Source: Arthrobacter sp. 135MFCol5.1
GTDB taxonomy: Bacteria; Actinomycetota; Actinomycetes; Actinomycetales; Micrococcaceae
DNA length: 64,000 nucleotides
Direction of reading: 5' to 3'
Assembly: GCF_000374865.1 (NCBI RefSeq)
Contig: NZ_KB895467.1
Span: 32,651-96,650, forward strand
Below, one piece after another: positions 49,531 to 59,200 of this stretch. Numbering within the stretch: the stretch's first letter is position 1; every line of letters starts with the position of its first letter. The translations under genes and the position numbers were made by a program. The notes below the pieces were generated by a model. It saw only the letters and a program-made list of their open reading frames with translations, made no database searches and was not told where the DNA came from.

Positions 49531-50904
49531 GTGACCACTTCCCCGCAGCCTCCTGCCCCCGCGACTACCGCCGTCGACTTCCGCACCATCGACCTTCGCG
49601 GCCGCACCCTGACCCTGGCGGCCCTGCGCGCCGCCGTTCCGCGCGCCAAGGGCCAGACCGTGGCGGACGCCGAGGAAAAGGTCCTGGACATTATCGCCGC
49701 CGTCCGGCAGCGCGGCTTCGCGGCGTTGTCTGACCTTGCGTCAAGGTTCGACGGCGTGGATCAGCGCCATCCGCTGGTTCCCCGGGAGGCGATCGCCGCA
49801 GCCCTGGACGGTCTTGACCCGAAGGTGCGGGCAGCACTGGAGGAATCCATCAGCCGGGCACGGAAATTCGCCGACCGGCAGCGGCCCCGCAACGTTGACG
49901 TCGAACTGGGCGACGGCGCCGTCGTCAGCCAGAACTGGGTCCCCGTAGCGCGCGTTGGGCTGTACGTTCCGGGCGGCCTGGCAGTGTATCCGTCATCGGT
50001 GATCATGAACGTGGTGCCGGCGCTGGCGGCAGGGGTGGAATCCATTGCCCTTGCTTCGCCGCCCCAGAAAGAATTCGGCGGCCTGCCGCACCCCACCATC
50101 CTCGCCGCTGCGGCGCTGCTGGGTATCACCGAGGTCTACGGCATCGGCGGCGCACAGGCCATCGCCGCGTTTGCCTATGGGGTGGACGCCGGCGACGCGG
50201 GCCCCGCACTGGAACCGGTGGACGTGGTGACCGGGCCCGGCAACATCTTCGTCGCCACCGCCAAGCGCCTGGTCAAGGGAGTGGTGGGCATCGATTCGGA
50301 GGCAGGAACCACGGAGATCGCCATCCTTGCCGACGACTCCGCCCAACCGGCGCTGGTGGCCGCCGACCTGCTCAGCCAAGCCGAGCACGACCCCAAGGCA
50401 GCATCGGTGCTGGTCACCGATTCGGAGCCGTTGGCCATGGCGGTACGGGACGAGCTCGATCGGCAGGCCGCCGCAACCAAGCACTCCGCCCGCGTCCGGG
50501 AGGCCTTGTCCGGCCCCCAGTCCGGCGTCGTCCTGGTGGACAACCTGGACCAGGGAATCGCCGCGTGCGATGCCTACGCCGCCGAGCACCTGGAGATCAT
50601 GACGCGGGACGCCGCCGCCGTGGCCGCGCGGATCCGGAATGCCGGCGCGATCTTTGTGGGCGACTACAGCCCCGTCAGCCTGGGGGACTACTGCGCAGGC
50701 TCGAACCACGTGCTGCCTACCAGCGGGACCGCTGCGTTCTCGTCCGGGCTTAACGTCACCACGTTCCTGCGCGCCATCCAGGTGGTCAATTACAGCCGGG
50801 AGGCCTTGGCGGAGGTCAGCGGCCACATTGTGAGCCTGTCCCGTGCCGAGGACCTGCCGGCCCACGGGGACGCCGTCAGCGCGCGGTTTCCTGGACGTGA
50901 TTAG
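49531..50904 (+). CDS. hisD: Histidinol dehydrogenase
   Basis: Zinc enzyme of 457 residues that catalyses the last two steps of histidine synthesis, oxidising L-histidinol to L-histidine with two NAD. Typical blocks are PVARVGLYVPGGLAVYPSSV near 131, the EVYGIGGAQAIAAFAYG region near 200, VDVVTGPGNIFVATAKR near 230 and the C-terminal GDYSPVSLGDYCAGSNHVLPT (cited in part) with its zinc/substrate residues. No other his gene lies in the window. The stop is followed immediately by two NrdR-type boxes. Confidence 0.96.
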   Translation: MTTSPQPPAPATTAVDFRTIDLRGRTLTLAALRAAVPRAKGQTVADAEEKVLDIIAAVRQRGFAALSDLASRFDGVDQRHPLVPREAIAAALDGLDPKVRAALEESISRARKFADRQRPRNVDVELGDGAVVSQNWVPVARVGLYVPGGLAVYPSSVIMNVVPALAAGVESIALASPPQKEFGGLPHPTILAAAALLGITEVYGIGGAQAIAAFAYGVDAGDAGPALEPVDVVTGPGNIFVATAKRLVKGVVGIDSEAGTTEIAILADDSAQPALVAADLLSQAEHDPKAASVLVTDSEPLAMAVRDELDRQAAATKHSARVREALSGPQSGVVLVDNLDQGIAACDAYAAEHLEIMTRDAAAVAARIRNAGAIFVGDYSPVSLGDYCAGSNHVLPTSGTAAFSSGLNVTTFLRAIQVVNYSREALAEVSGHIVSLSRAEDLPAHGDAVSARFPGRD

Positions 50905-50939
50905 CCACTACATATAGGCCAACGGATACTACATGTAGT
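50905..50939 (+). promoter_or_regulatory. Two NrdR-type boxes upstream of nrdR
   Basis: CCACTACATATAGG (50905-50918) and ATACTACATGTAGT (50926-50939) both fit the ACWATATWGT-like NrdR box. Their centres are 21 bases apart, two helical turns, so a NrdR multimer could bind both on one face. They lie between the hisD stop and nrdR and suggest autoregulation. Confidence 0.65.
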
Positions 50940-51054
50940 AATTACAGGCTTGTTATTACCCGGGATGCAGCCGTAAACTGGGACGGTAACACTGCGGTCC
51001 GGCGGCACTGCCGGTTTCGTTGCCGTTAGACGCCGGAAGGGAAGGGGAAACGCC

Positions 51055-51555
51055 ATGTATTGTCCGTTCTGCCGCAACCCCGATTCCCGCGTCGTTGACA
51101 GCCGGATGGCCGATGACGGCTCGGCTATCCGACGCCGGCGCCAGTGCCCCGAATGCGGGCGCCGGTTCACCACCGTCGAAACCACCAGCCTCTCCGTCAT
51201 CAAGCGCTCCGGCGTGGGCGAGCCGTTCAGCCGCAGCAAAGTGATCAACGGCGTGCGCAAAGCATGCCAGGGCCGGCCGGTCAGCGAAGACGACCTCGCC
51301 ATGCTGGCCCAGGAGGTGGAAGAGCAGATCCGTTCCTCCGGCGCCGCCGAAATCGACGCGCACGAGGTAGGCCTGGTCATCCTCGGACCGCTCCAGAAGC
51401 TGGATGAGGTAGCGTACCTGCGCTTCGCCAGCGTGTACCAGGCATTCGAGTCCCTGGAGGACTTCGAATCGGCTATTGCACTGCTCCGCCACGAAGCCGT
51501 GGAAGGCGCCAAGGGCGCCTCCGGCCCGAAGAGCTCCGAGAAGAGCCCGCTCTAA
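51055..51555 (+). CDS. nrdR: Transcriptional repressor NrdR
   Basis: A zinc-ribbon and ATP-cone repressor of ribonucleotide reductase genes, 166 residues. The zinc cysteines are Cys3, Cys6, Cys31 and Cys34 (CPFC and CPEC). RRRRQCPECGRRFTT leads into the ATP-cone (about 49-139), which senses the dATP/ATP balance. The ATG follows GGAAGGGG. No ribonucleotide reductase gene is adjacent, so its targets lie elsewhere besides its own promoter. It is convergent with ppgK across a shared hairpin. Confidence 0.96.
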   Translation: MYCPFCRNPDSRVVDSRMADDGSAIRRRRQCPECGRRFTTVETTSLSVIKRSGVGEPFSRSKVINGVRKACQGRPVSEDDLAMLAQEVEEQIRSSGAAEIDAHEVGLVILGPLQKLDEVAYLRFASVYQAFESLEDFESAIALLRHEAVEGAKGASGPKSSEKSPL

Positions 51556-51558
51556 GCT

Positions 51559-51598
51559 CCGGTGGCGGCAGCGGAGGGGAAGCCGCAGCCGCCACCGG
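51559..51598. terminator. Hairpin between convergent nrdR and ppgK
   Basis: CCGGTGGCGGC (51559-51569) pairs with GCCGCCACCGG (51588-51598), and an inner GCGG/CCGC pair lies in the loop. Position between two convergent stops supports a bidirectional terminator. Confidence 0.65.
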
Positions 51599-51606
51599 CA
51601 CCACCT

Positions 51607-52410
51607 TTACTTGGTGAGCTTGTGCTGCAATGCGATTTCCAGGGCCGCGCCAACGATCCCGGCCTCGTTCCGCAGGACGGCCGGAACAATCGGCGTCCTT
51701 AACTTGAGGTTGGGAAGGTACTCGTCCGCGCGCTTGGAGATTCCGCCGCCGACGATGAACAGCTCCGGGGAGAACAGGAACTCCACATGCGAGAAGTACC
51801 GCTGCAACAGCACGCTGTACTCGTCCCAAGAGAGCCCGTCCCGTTCGCGGGCCACGGCGGAGGCCTTCGATTCGGCATCGAAGCCGTCGATCTCCAAGTG
51901 CCCCAGTTCCGCGTTCGGCACCAGCTTCCCGTCGAAAATGAAGGCGGAGCCGATGCCTGTGCCCAGGGTGATGACCAGGACGGTGCCGGCGACTCCTTCG
52001 CCGGCACCGTACCGGGCTTCGGCCAGGCCCGCGGCATCGGCGTCGTTGATGACCTCCACGGGGCGGCCCAGCCGCTCGGTGAGGAGGGCGTCAATGTCCG
52101 TATCCAGCCAGCTCTTGTCCACGTTGGCGGCGGAGTGGACCACGCCGTGCTGGATGATGCCGGGGAAGGTCACGCCCACGGGGGAGCCGGCCTCCGGGGC
52201 CTCGGGGCGCGCAGAGAGCTCGGCGACTACCAGGGCCACTGCTTCGGCAACGGCCTCGGGCGTGGCGGGCTGCGGGGTGGGCACCCGGAAACGCTCGCCC
52301 AGGAGCTTGCCCTTCTTCAGGTCGACAATGCCGCCCTTGATGCCCGTACCGCCGATGTCGATGCCGATCAGTGGTGCGTTCTTGTGCGACTTCTCGTCCT
52401 TCTTGGCCAA
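51607..52410 (-). CDS. ppgK: Polyphosphate glucokinase
   Basis: A ROK-related kinase of 267 residues that phosphorylates glucose with polyphosphate or ATP, a hallmark of actinobacteria. LIGIDIGGTGIKGG is near residue 14, GVTFPGIIQHG near 75, VINDADAAGLAEARYG near 130 and TLGTGIGSAFI near 155. The ROK zinc motif CxCGxxGC is absent, which separates it from the glucokinase at 9.8 kb. The only usable start is TTG at 52410, because an in-frame stop lies five codons upstream. Confidence 0.93.
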   Translation of the reverse strand: MAKKDEKSHKNAPLIGIDIGGTGIKGGIVDLKKGKLLGERFRVPTPQPATPEAVAEAVALVVAELSARPEAPEAGSPVGVTFPGIIQHGVVHSAANVDKSWLDTDIDALLTERLGRPVEVINDADAAGLAEARYGAGEGVAGTVLVITLGTGIGSAFIFDGKLVPNAELGHLEIDGFDAESKASAVARERDGLSWDEYSVLLQRYFSHVEFLFSPELFIVGGGISKRADEYLPNLKLRTPIVPAVLRNEAGIVGAALEIALQHKLTK

Positions 52411-52520
52411 TGGGATTCCGTTCTAGGCTGGGGCGGGCAGGGAAGGGGCGGCCGGGGGCAGCCCCACAACAGGGTGGATCCTGCACCGGCATCGGATGCC
52501 GTGTGCGGGCAGGGGACAGA

Positions 52521-53399
52521 CTACGGCAGGGTGAGGATTTCCGCACCGGTCTCGGTAACCAGCAGGGTGTGCTCGAATTGGGCGGTGCGCTTGTGGTCGC
52601 GGGTCACCACGGTCCAGTCATCGCTCCACATGTCCCATTCGACGGTGCCGAGGGTGAGCATCGGTTCGATCGTGAACACCATCCCCGTTTCGATCACGGT
52701 GTTGTAGGCGGGGGCGGCGTCGTAGTGCGGGATGATCAGTCCGGTGTGGAAAGCCTCGCCGACACCGTGGCCGGTGAAGTCCCGCACCACGCCGTAGCCG
52801 AAACGCTTGGCGTACGACTGGATGGCGCGGCCGATCACGTTGATTTCCCGGCCCGGTGCCACCGCCTTGATGGCCCGGTTGAGCGACTCCTGGGTGCGCT
52901 CCACCAGGAGCCGTGATTCCTCGTCCACGTCACCCACCAGGAACGTGTAGTTCGTGTCGCCGTGGACCCCGTTGATGAAGGCGGTGATGTCGATGTTCAG
53001 GATGTCGCCGTCCTGGACCACGGTGCTGTCCGGGATGCCGTGGCAAATGACCTCGTTCAGCGACGAGCACAGGGACTTGGGGAATCCGCGGTAGCCGAGC
53101 GTGGAGGGGTACGCGTGGTGGTCCAGCAGGAATTCGTGGCCCACCCTGTCCAGCTCATCGGTGGTGACACCGGGCTGGATGTGCTTGCCGACCTCCACGA
53201 TGGCCTGGGCCGCGATCCGCCCGGCGACGCGGATCTTCTCGATCGTTTCGGCGGACTTGACCTCCGAACCCGTGAATTTGGCCGGGGCAGGCTTGCCGAC
53301 GTACTCCGGACGGGGGATGGACGCCGGGACGGAACGCTGCGGGCCTACGGTACCCGGGGTGAGGGTTCCGGTGGGTGCAGTAGAGGCAAGGGAAGGCAT
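52521..53399 (-). CDS. map: Type I methionine aminopeptidase
   Basis: A two-metal exopeptidase of 292 residues that removes initiator methionine from nascent proteins. The pita-bread domain has ICHGIPD with the substrate histidine, DGDILNIDITAFINGVHGDT with the metal aspartates, FTGHGVGEAFHTGL and MVFTIEPML. An N-terminal extension of about 40 residues, Pro/Thr-rich, precedes the catalytic core, as in the longer actinobacterial MetAP (MapB type). ATG at 53399 lies 6 bases after a TATGAT box, which suggests a leaderless message. Confidence 0.95.
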   Translation of the reverse strand: MPSLASTAPTGTLTPGTVGPQRSVPASIPRPEYVGKPAPAKFTGSEVKSAETIEKIRVAGRIAAQAIVEVGKHIQPGVTTDELDRVGHEFLLDHHAYPSTLGYRGFPKSLCSSLNEVICHGIPDSTVVQDGDILNIDITAFINGVHGDTNYTFLVGDVDEESRLLVERTQESLNRAIKAVAPGREINVIGRAIQSYAKRFGYGVVRDFTGHGVGEAFHTGLIIPHYDAAPAYNTVIETGMVFTIEPMLTLGTVEWDMWSDDWTVVTRDHKRTAQFEHTLLVTETGAEILTLP

Positions 53400-53405
53400 A
53401 GATTG

Positions 53406-53411
53406 ATCATA
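53406..53411 (-). promoter_or_regulatory. -10 box of a probable leaderless promoter (map)
   Basis: On the minus strand TATGAT lies 6 bases before the ATG at 53399. A TTGTTA about 17-19 bases further upstream could be the -35 element. Confidence 0.55.
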
Positions 53412-53521
53412 TAAGGCACCGCAGAACGCCTAACAACCGACAAGCGGCGGAGGGCACACGTAAGTGTTTGTGTTACGTGGATCACCCCGCTGCTTTCCTG
53501 TCGCCGGAACGAGGAGCAACG

Positions 53522-53686
53522 ATGACTGAGTACTGGTTCAACGTCAACACCCACGAAGTGGAAGAAGACCGGCTCTCCGACTGGAGCCAGCTCATTGGGC
53601 CCTACAAGACCCGGGAAGAAGCCGAACACGCCATCGAGAAGGTCAAGGCGCGCAACGAGGCCTGGGAAAAGGGCGACGACGACTGA
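53522..53686 (+). CDS. Very small SPOR-like protein, 54 residues
   Basis: A tiny acidic protein: MTEYWFNVNTHEVEEDRLSD at the start, then GPYKTREEAEHAIEKVKARN, ending GDDD. The pattern of a GPYKTREEAEHAI helix-strand resembles a minimal SPOR-type module, and such proteins are often annotated as SPOR domain-containing or methionine aminopeptidase-associated in this group. The ATG has a strong GAGGAG site. It is divergent from map. An imperfect GC-rich hairpin at about 53697-53729 follows. Function unknown. Confidence 0.8.
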   Translation: MTEYWFNVNTHEVEEDRLSDWSQLIGPYKTREEAEHAIEKVKARNEAWEKGDDD

Positions 53687-53758
53687 CCGGTTGGGTGGGC
53701 AGGCCGGCCGGGTGCCGGCCCGCCTGTTCCGCCCGCGTCGGCGGGGTGACGTTGAAAG

Positions 53759-54655
53759 CTAGAAGGAGTGTTCCGGGCCGGGGAACTGGCCGGAGCGGAC
53801 GTCGTCGCCGTAGGCGGTGGCGGCGTCGAGCAGGGTGGTGCGCAGGTCCGCGTACTGTTTGACGAACTTGGCCATCCGGCCGCCCCGCAGGCCGGCCATG
53901 TCCTGCCAGACAAGGACCTGGCCCGTGGTCGCGTTCCCGGCGCCAATGCCGATGGTGGGGACGTCCACGGCAGCGTCCACCGCGGCCGCGGTGTCGGCCG
54001 GGACCATTTCCATGAGCACGCAGAATGCGCCTGCGTCGGAGAGGGCGCGGGCATCGTCGATCAGGCGTTGGGCGTCGTCGCCCCGGCCCTGCACGCGGTA
54101 TCCGCCCAGTGCGTGTTCGCTTTGCGGGGTGAAACCGATGTGGGCCATGACCGGGATGCCCGCCTGCACCATTGCTCGCACCGTTGGGGCGTAGTACGCG
54201 CTGCCCTCGATTTTCACCGCATGCGCCAGGCCTTCCTTCAAAAAGCGGACACCGGTGGCGACGGCCTGTTCGGCACTGACTTCGTAGCTGCCGAAGGGCA
54301 GGTCCGCGACCACCATGGCGCGCTTCGCGGTCCTGGCCACGGCGCGGCACAGCGGCAGCAGTTCGTCCACGGTGACCGGAAGGCTGGTTTCGTTGCCGTA
54401 GACGTTGTTCGAGGCCGAATCACCGACCAGCAGCACTTCAATGCCGGCAGCGTCAAAGATCTCCGCCGTATATTGCTCGTAGGCGGTGAGCATGGCGAAC
54501 CTGGTGCCGTCCCGCTTGGCCTGCTGCAGGTGGTGGATCCGGACCTTGGCCGGTTTTCGTCCGGCGGCAGGAGCCTCGTGCTGGCCGGGTCCGCTGCCGT
54601 ACGGGGCGGGTACTTCGGCGGACGCGCTGGAGTCGGAGCTGTTGCTGGTGGCCAT
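53759..54655 (-). CDS. panB: 3-methyl-2-oxobutanoate hydroxymethyltransferase
   Basis: First committed enzyme of pantothenate synthesis, 298 residues, transferring a hydroxymethyl group from methylene-tetrahydrofolate to ketoisovalerate. MLTAYEQYTAEIFDAAGIEVLLVGDS (landmarks LTAYE and LVGDS) lies near residue 55, the metal/substrate blocks GSYEVSAEQA and VMAHIGFTPQ follow, and the C-terminal PTIGIGAGNATTGQVLVW is present. The first about 35 residues are a Ser/Ala/Pro-rich extension. ATG at 54655 lies 6 bases from a TACGCT box. In mycobacteria panB is also close to glnA2. Confidence 0.95.
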   Translation of the reverse strand: MATSNSSDSSASAEVPAPYGSGPGQHEAPAAGRKPAKVRIHHLQQAKRDGTRFAMLTAYEQYTAEIFDAAGIEVLLVGDSASNNVYGNETSLPVTVDELLPLCRAVARTAKRAMVVADLPFGSYEVSAEQAVATGVRFLKEGLAHAVKIEGSAYYAPTVRAMVQAGIPVMAHIGFTPQSEHALGGYRVQGRGDDAQRLIDDARALSDAGAFCVLMEMVPADTAAAVDAAVDVPTIGIGAGNATTGQVLVWQDMAGLRGGRMAKFVKQYADLRTTLLDAATAYGDDVRSGQFPGPEHSF

Positions 54656-54661
54656 GGGATG

Positions 54662-54667
54662 AGCGTA
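54662..54667 (-). promoter_or_regulatory. -10 box of a probable leaderless promoter (panB)
   Basis: On the minus strand TACGCT lies 6 bases before the ATG of panB with no ribosome site. Confidence 0.4.
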
Positions 54668-54732
54668 GTGCGGGACCTGCCGTGCTTTCTACCGCAGCCG
54701 GTTCCGGGCAAAGGTGATTAGCGTCATAGCGG

Positions 54733-54764
54733 CCGTGCCGGAACGCCGTTGACGTCCGGCACGG
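54733..54764. other. Hairpin in the panB-glnA2 intergenic region
   Basis: CCGTGCCGGA (54733-54742) and TCCGGCACGG (54755-54764) form a 10-bp stem with a 12-base loop inside the 277-bp gap between divergent genes. It has no T-tract and its role is unclear; a leader structure or a remnant terminator is possible. Confidence 0.4.
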
Positions 54765-54932
54765 AAGCCGCAAGGGCACCTCCCGGACCGCTCCGGAGGT
54801 TAATGCTGTGTTACGCACGGCTCAGGCTCAAGCATCGGCGCCGAATGATTAGTACAGTGTTGATGAACTGCTGCCGGCTTTCCCCTTTGCGCGGGCCCCG
54901 GAGCATGAACGTTGACCGGAGAAGAGGCCATC

Positions 54933-56273
54933 ATGGACCGCCAGCAAGAATTTGTCCTGCGCACGATCGAAGAGCGCGACGTACGTTTCGTGCGCCTGTG
55001 GTTCACCGACGTCGTGGGATCGCTGAAGTCCGTAGCCCTGGCGCCGGCCGAGGTCGAGGGCGCCTTCGAGGAAGGCCTTGGCTTCGACGGCTCCGCCATC
55101 GAAGGGCTGGCCCGGGTCTTCGAATCCGACATGCTGGCCCAGCCCGATCCGTCCACCTTCCAGATCCTGCCCTGGCGTGGCGAGACGGAACAGACCTCGC
55201 GCATGTTCTGCGACATCCTCACTCCCGACGGCGAACCCTCGGCAGCGGACCCCCGCAACGTCCTTAAGCGCACGCTGGCCAAGGCCGCGGACATGGGCTT
55301 CACGTGCTACACCCACCCCGAAATCGAGTTCTACCTCCTGAAGTCCCAGGAACCGGGCCCGAACGGTGCACCGGTGCCGGTTGACGAGGGCGGCTACTTC
55401 GACCATGTCCCGGGTGGCGTGGCCCAGGACTTCCGCCGCACCGCCGTAACCATGCTGGAATCGGTGGGCATCTCGGTGGAATTCAGCCACCACGAGGCCG
55501 GACCCGGACAGAACGAGATCGACCTCCGCTACGCCGACGCCCTGCAGACGGCGGACAACATCATGACCTTCCGTACCGTGATCAAGGAAGTGGCCCTGCA
55601 GCAGGGCACGTACGCCACCTTCATGCCCAAGCCGTTCACCGACCACCCGGGCTCCGGCATGCACACGCACTTCTCCCTGTTCGAAGGCGATACCAACGCG
55701 TTCTTCGAAGCCGGCGCCGAGTTCCAGCTGTCCAAGACGGCCCGGCAGTTTATTGCCGGCGTCCTCAAGCACGCCCCGGAATTCACCGCCGTCACCAACC
55801 AGTTCGTCAACTCCTACAAGCGCCTTTGGGGCGGGGGCGAGGCTCCGAGCTACCTGAGCTGGGGTCACAACAACCGGTCCGCGCTGGTCCGCGTGCCGCT
55901 GTACAAGCCGGGCAAGGGCCAGTCCGCACGGATCGAATACCGTGGAATCGACTCAGCGGCCAACCCCTACCTGGCCTACGCCGTCCTGCTTGGTGCAGGC
56001 CTGAAGGGCATCGAGGAAGGCTACGACCTGCCTGCGGCGGCCGAGGACGACGTCTGGTCGCTGAGCTCGGCCGAACGGCGCGCCATGGGCCACGATCCGC
56101 TCCCGGCCAGCCTGCACGATGCCATCCGTTCCATGGAAGATTCCGAACTGATGCCGCAGATCCTGGGCGAACAGGTCTACGAGCACTTCCTGCGCAACAA
56201 GCGAGCCGAATGGCAGGACTACCGCCTGCAGGTGACGCCCTACGAGCTGCAGCGCAACCTCGGCATTCTCTAG
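54933..56273 (+). CDS. glnA2: Type I glutamine synthetase, GlnA2 (non-adenylylated type)
   Basis: A glutamine synthetase-fold enzyme of 446 residues. It has the GFDGSAIEGLARVFESDM segment near residue 50, the metal-binding EIEFYLL and the GPGQNEIDLRYADAL block, and HTHFSLFEG. The position equivalent to the adenylylated tyrosine reads DDVWSLS, without tyrosine, so GlnE should not modify it. That matches GlnA2 of mycobacteria (Rv2222c), which lies next to glnE. ATG at 54933 is chosen as the conserved N-terminus MDRQQEFVLRTIEERDVRFV. glnE starts within 10 bases of its stop. Confidence 0.93.
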   Translation: MDRQQEFVLRTIEERDVRFVRLWFTDVVGSLKSVALAPAEVEGAFEEGLGFDGSAIEGLARVFESDMLAQPDPSTFQILPWRGETEQTSRMFCDILTPDGEPSAADPRNVLKRTLAKAADMGFTCYTHPEIEFYLLKSQEPGPNGAPVPVDEGGYFDHVPGGVAQDFRRTAVTMLESVGISVEFSHHEAGPGQNEIDLRYADALQTADNIMTFRTVIKEVALQQGTYATFMPKPFTDHPGSGMHTHFSLFEGDTNAFFEAGAEFQLSKTARQFIAGVLKHAPEFTAVTNQFVNSYKRLWGGGEAPSYLSWGHNNRSALVRVPLYKPGKGQSARIEYRGIDSAANPYLAYAVLLGAGLKGIEEGYDLPAAAEDDVWSLSSAERRAMGHDPLPASLHDAIRSMEDSELMPQILGEQVYEHFLRNKRAEWQDYRLQVTPYELQRNLGIL

Positions 56274-56282
56274 GTGCCCGGC

Positions 56283-59200
56283 GTGAGCCTGGCACGCCGC
56301 CTCATCGCGGCCGGATTCAGCGACCTGGAGAAGGGCGAACGGTTCCTGGCCGCGCGCGAACTCGAGGGGCTGGACCAGGACAGGCTCTTCGCGGGACTGC
56401 AGCTTGCTGCCAGCCCGGACACTGCACTGCAGTCCTTGGTCCGGCTGATCGAAAGGCACCCGCAGCTCCGGGACCTGGCGGGCGCCGAACTGGAGGCCAG
56501 CGAACCGCTGTACCGCGTCCTGGGAGCCTCCGAAGCGCTGGGGGAGTTCCTCATCCGGCACCCCGAACACCTGGCCGCATTCCGGGTCCGGGCCAGCCCC
56601 GAACCGCTGCCCGCCGATCCTGACAGGCTGCGGGCAACACTCCTGCAGTCAGTGGGTGCCGACCCGCGCGCCGCCCGCCCCGTCGCCGCAGTGACCGGCG
56701 CCGACGCCTATGCCGCCCTGCGCACGGCGTACCGGCGCGGCCTGGTGGACCTGGCCGTCAAGGACCTCTGCGCCGCCGATCCGCTGGACTTCCTGCCGTC
56801 CGTGGGCCGTGAACTGGCGGACCTCGCGGCCGCTGCCATCGAAGCCGCCCTCGCGGTGTCACGCGCCGAAGCGGCCGGCCAGTTCGGCGCCGCCGACGTC
56901 GCGGACGTGGGCCTCGCCGTCATCGGCATGGGCAAATGCGGAGCCCGCGAGCTTAACTACATCTCCGACGTCGACGTCATCTACGTGGTGGACGCCGGAA
57001 GCCTGGAAGACGCGCACGCCAACACTATCGGCACCGCCCTGGCCAGCGGCATTTCGCGGGCCATCTCGTCGGTGGCACGGGAGCCCGGGCTGTGGGAGGT
57101 GGACGCGAACCTCCGTCCGGAAGGGAAATCCGGTCCGCTGGTCCGCACCCTCGCCTCGCACGAAACGTACTACGCCAGGTGGGCTGAAAGCTGGGAATTC
57201 CAGGCGCTGCTGAAAGCACGGGCCATGGCCGGCGACGCCGCGTTGGGCCGGCGGTACGAGGAAGCCGTGGCACCGCTGATCTGGAACTCGGCGGGGCGCG
57301 AAGGCTTCGTTGAATCCGTCCAGGCCATGCGGCGAAGGGTGACCGAGCACATCCCGCCCGCGGAGGAACAGCGGCAGATCAAGCTGGGCCGCGGCGGGCT
57401 TCGTGACGTCGAATTCACCGTCCAGCTCCTTCAGCTGGTGCACGGCAAGGCTGATGAGTCATTACGACGACGGGACACCACCTCCGCGATCGCCGCGTTG
57501 TCCGCCGGGGGGTACATCGGCCGGTCTGACGCCGCCGCGTTCGACAATGCCTACAGGTACCTGCGCCTGCTGGAACACCGGATCCAGTTGTTCCAGCTGC
57601 GCCGTACCCACCTCATGCCAGTGGCGGAGCCGGCCCTGCGCTCCCTGGCCAAGGCCGTGCTGGGACCATTCTCCAATGAGCGGCCCGGACCCGACGCACT
57701 GCTGTCCGCGTGGCAGCGGACCAAACGCTCGGTCCGGGAACTGCACGAACGCATTTTCTACCGGCCGCTGCTGAACACGGCAGCCAAGCTCAGCACCGAG
57801 GACGCAAAGCTGACGCCGGAAGCCGCCCAGGGGCGCCTTGCCGCCCTCGGCTACCGCGACCCGCAGGGGGCGATGCGCCACATCGAGGCGCTGACGGCCG
57901 GAGTCAGCCGCCGCGCGGCGCTCCAGCGGCAGCTGCTGCCCATCCTGCTGGACTGGCTCGCCGAGGGGGTCGACCCCGACGCCGGCCTCCTCGCGTTCCG
58001 GCGCGTCAGCGAGGCGCTCGGCACCACGCACTGGTACCTGGGCATGCTCCGGGACTCCAACGCCGCCGCTGAACGACTGTGCCATATGCTCTCCAACTCC
58101 CGGCTGATCGCCGACCTGCTGGAAGTATCGCCGGAGTCCGTGGCATGGCTGGGGCAGGACAAGGACCTGGTGCCGGTGGGCTTCGAAGCCCAGTGGCATG
58201 AAATCACCGCCAAAATGTCCCGGCACGCGGACCCGGAGAGCGCTATGCGCCTGATCCGCCTGATCCGGCGCCGGGAGATCCTGCGCATTGCCATCGCCGA
58301 CTCGGCGGGCCTCCTTGACCAGGACCAGGTGGGCCGGGCGCTGGCGGATACGGACCGTGCGGCGGTCCTGGGCGCACTCAGGGTGGCAGAGGGGATCGTT
58401 TCCGCCGGCGGGCCACTGAAGACCACCGTCCTGGTGGTCGCCATGGGACGCCAGGGCGGCCGGGAGATCGGCTACGGCTCCGATGCCGATGTCATGTACG
58501 TGCACCGGGCCCTCCCGGGCTTCACGGAGGCCGAGGCACAGGAACAGGCCACCCGCCTCGTCGCAAAGGTCTCCAGCCTGCTCACCCAGCCATTGAAACC
58601 GGCCATCATGGCCGAACGCGTGCTCCAGATGGATGCCGACCTCCGGCCGGAGGGCAAGAACGGGGCCATGGTGCGCTCCTTGGACTCCTTCGCCGAGTAC
58701 TACCGCAGGTGGTCCCTGGTGTGGGAGGCGCAAGCACTGCTGCGGGCACGTCCGATGGCCGGCGACGATGCACTCGCCGCCGATTTCCTGGACCTGATCG
58801 ATCCCATTCGGTATCCGGCGTCGCTGTCCGACCAGGACGTGCGTGAGATCCGGCGCATCAAGGCCAGGGTTGAATCGGAGCGGCTGCCGCGCGGCGCCGA
58901 CCCCGCACGGCACCTGAAGCTGGGCCGCGGCGGCCTAAGCGACGTTGAGTGGCTGGTGCAGCTGCTGCAGCTCCAGCACGCCGGGAAGCATCCGGAACTG
59001 CGAACCACGTCCACACTGGAAGCCCTGTCCGCAGCGGCCGGCCTGGGGCTGCTGGACGATTCCGACGCGGTTCTCCTGATAGATGCCTGGCGGCTGGCAA
59101 GCCGGATCCGGTCCGCCAACGTCATCTGGAGCGGCAAGGCCTCTGACCTCCTGCCATCCTCCCGCCGGGACCTGGAAGCCGTAGCGCGCTGGTGCGGCTA

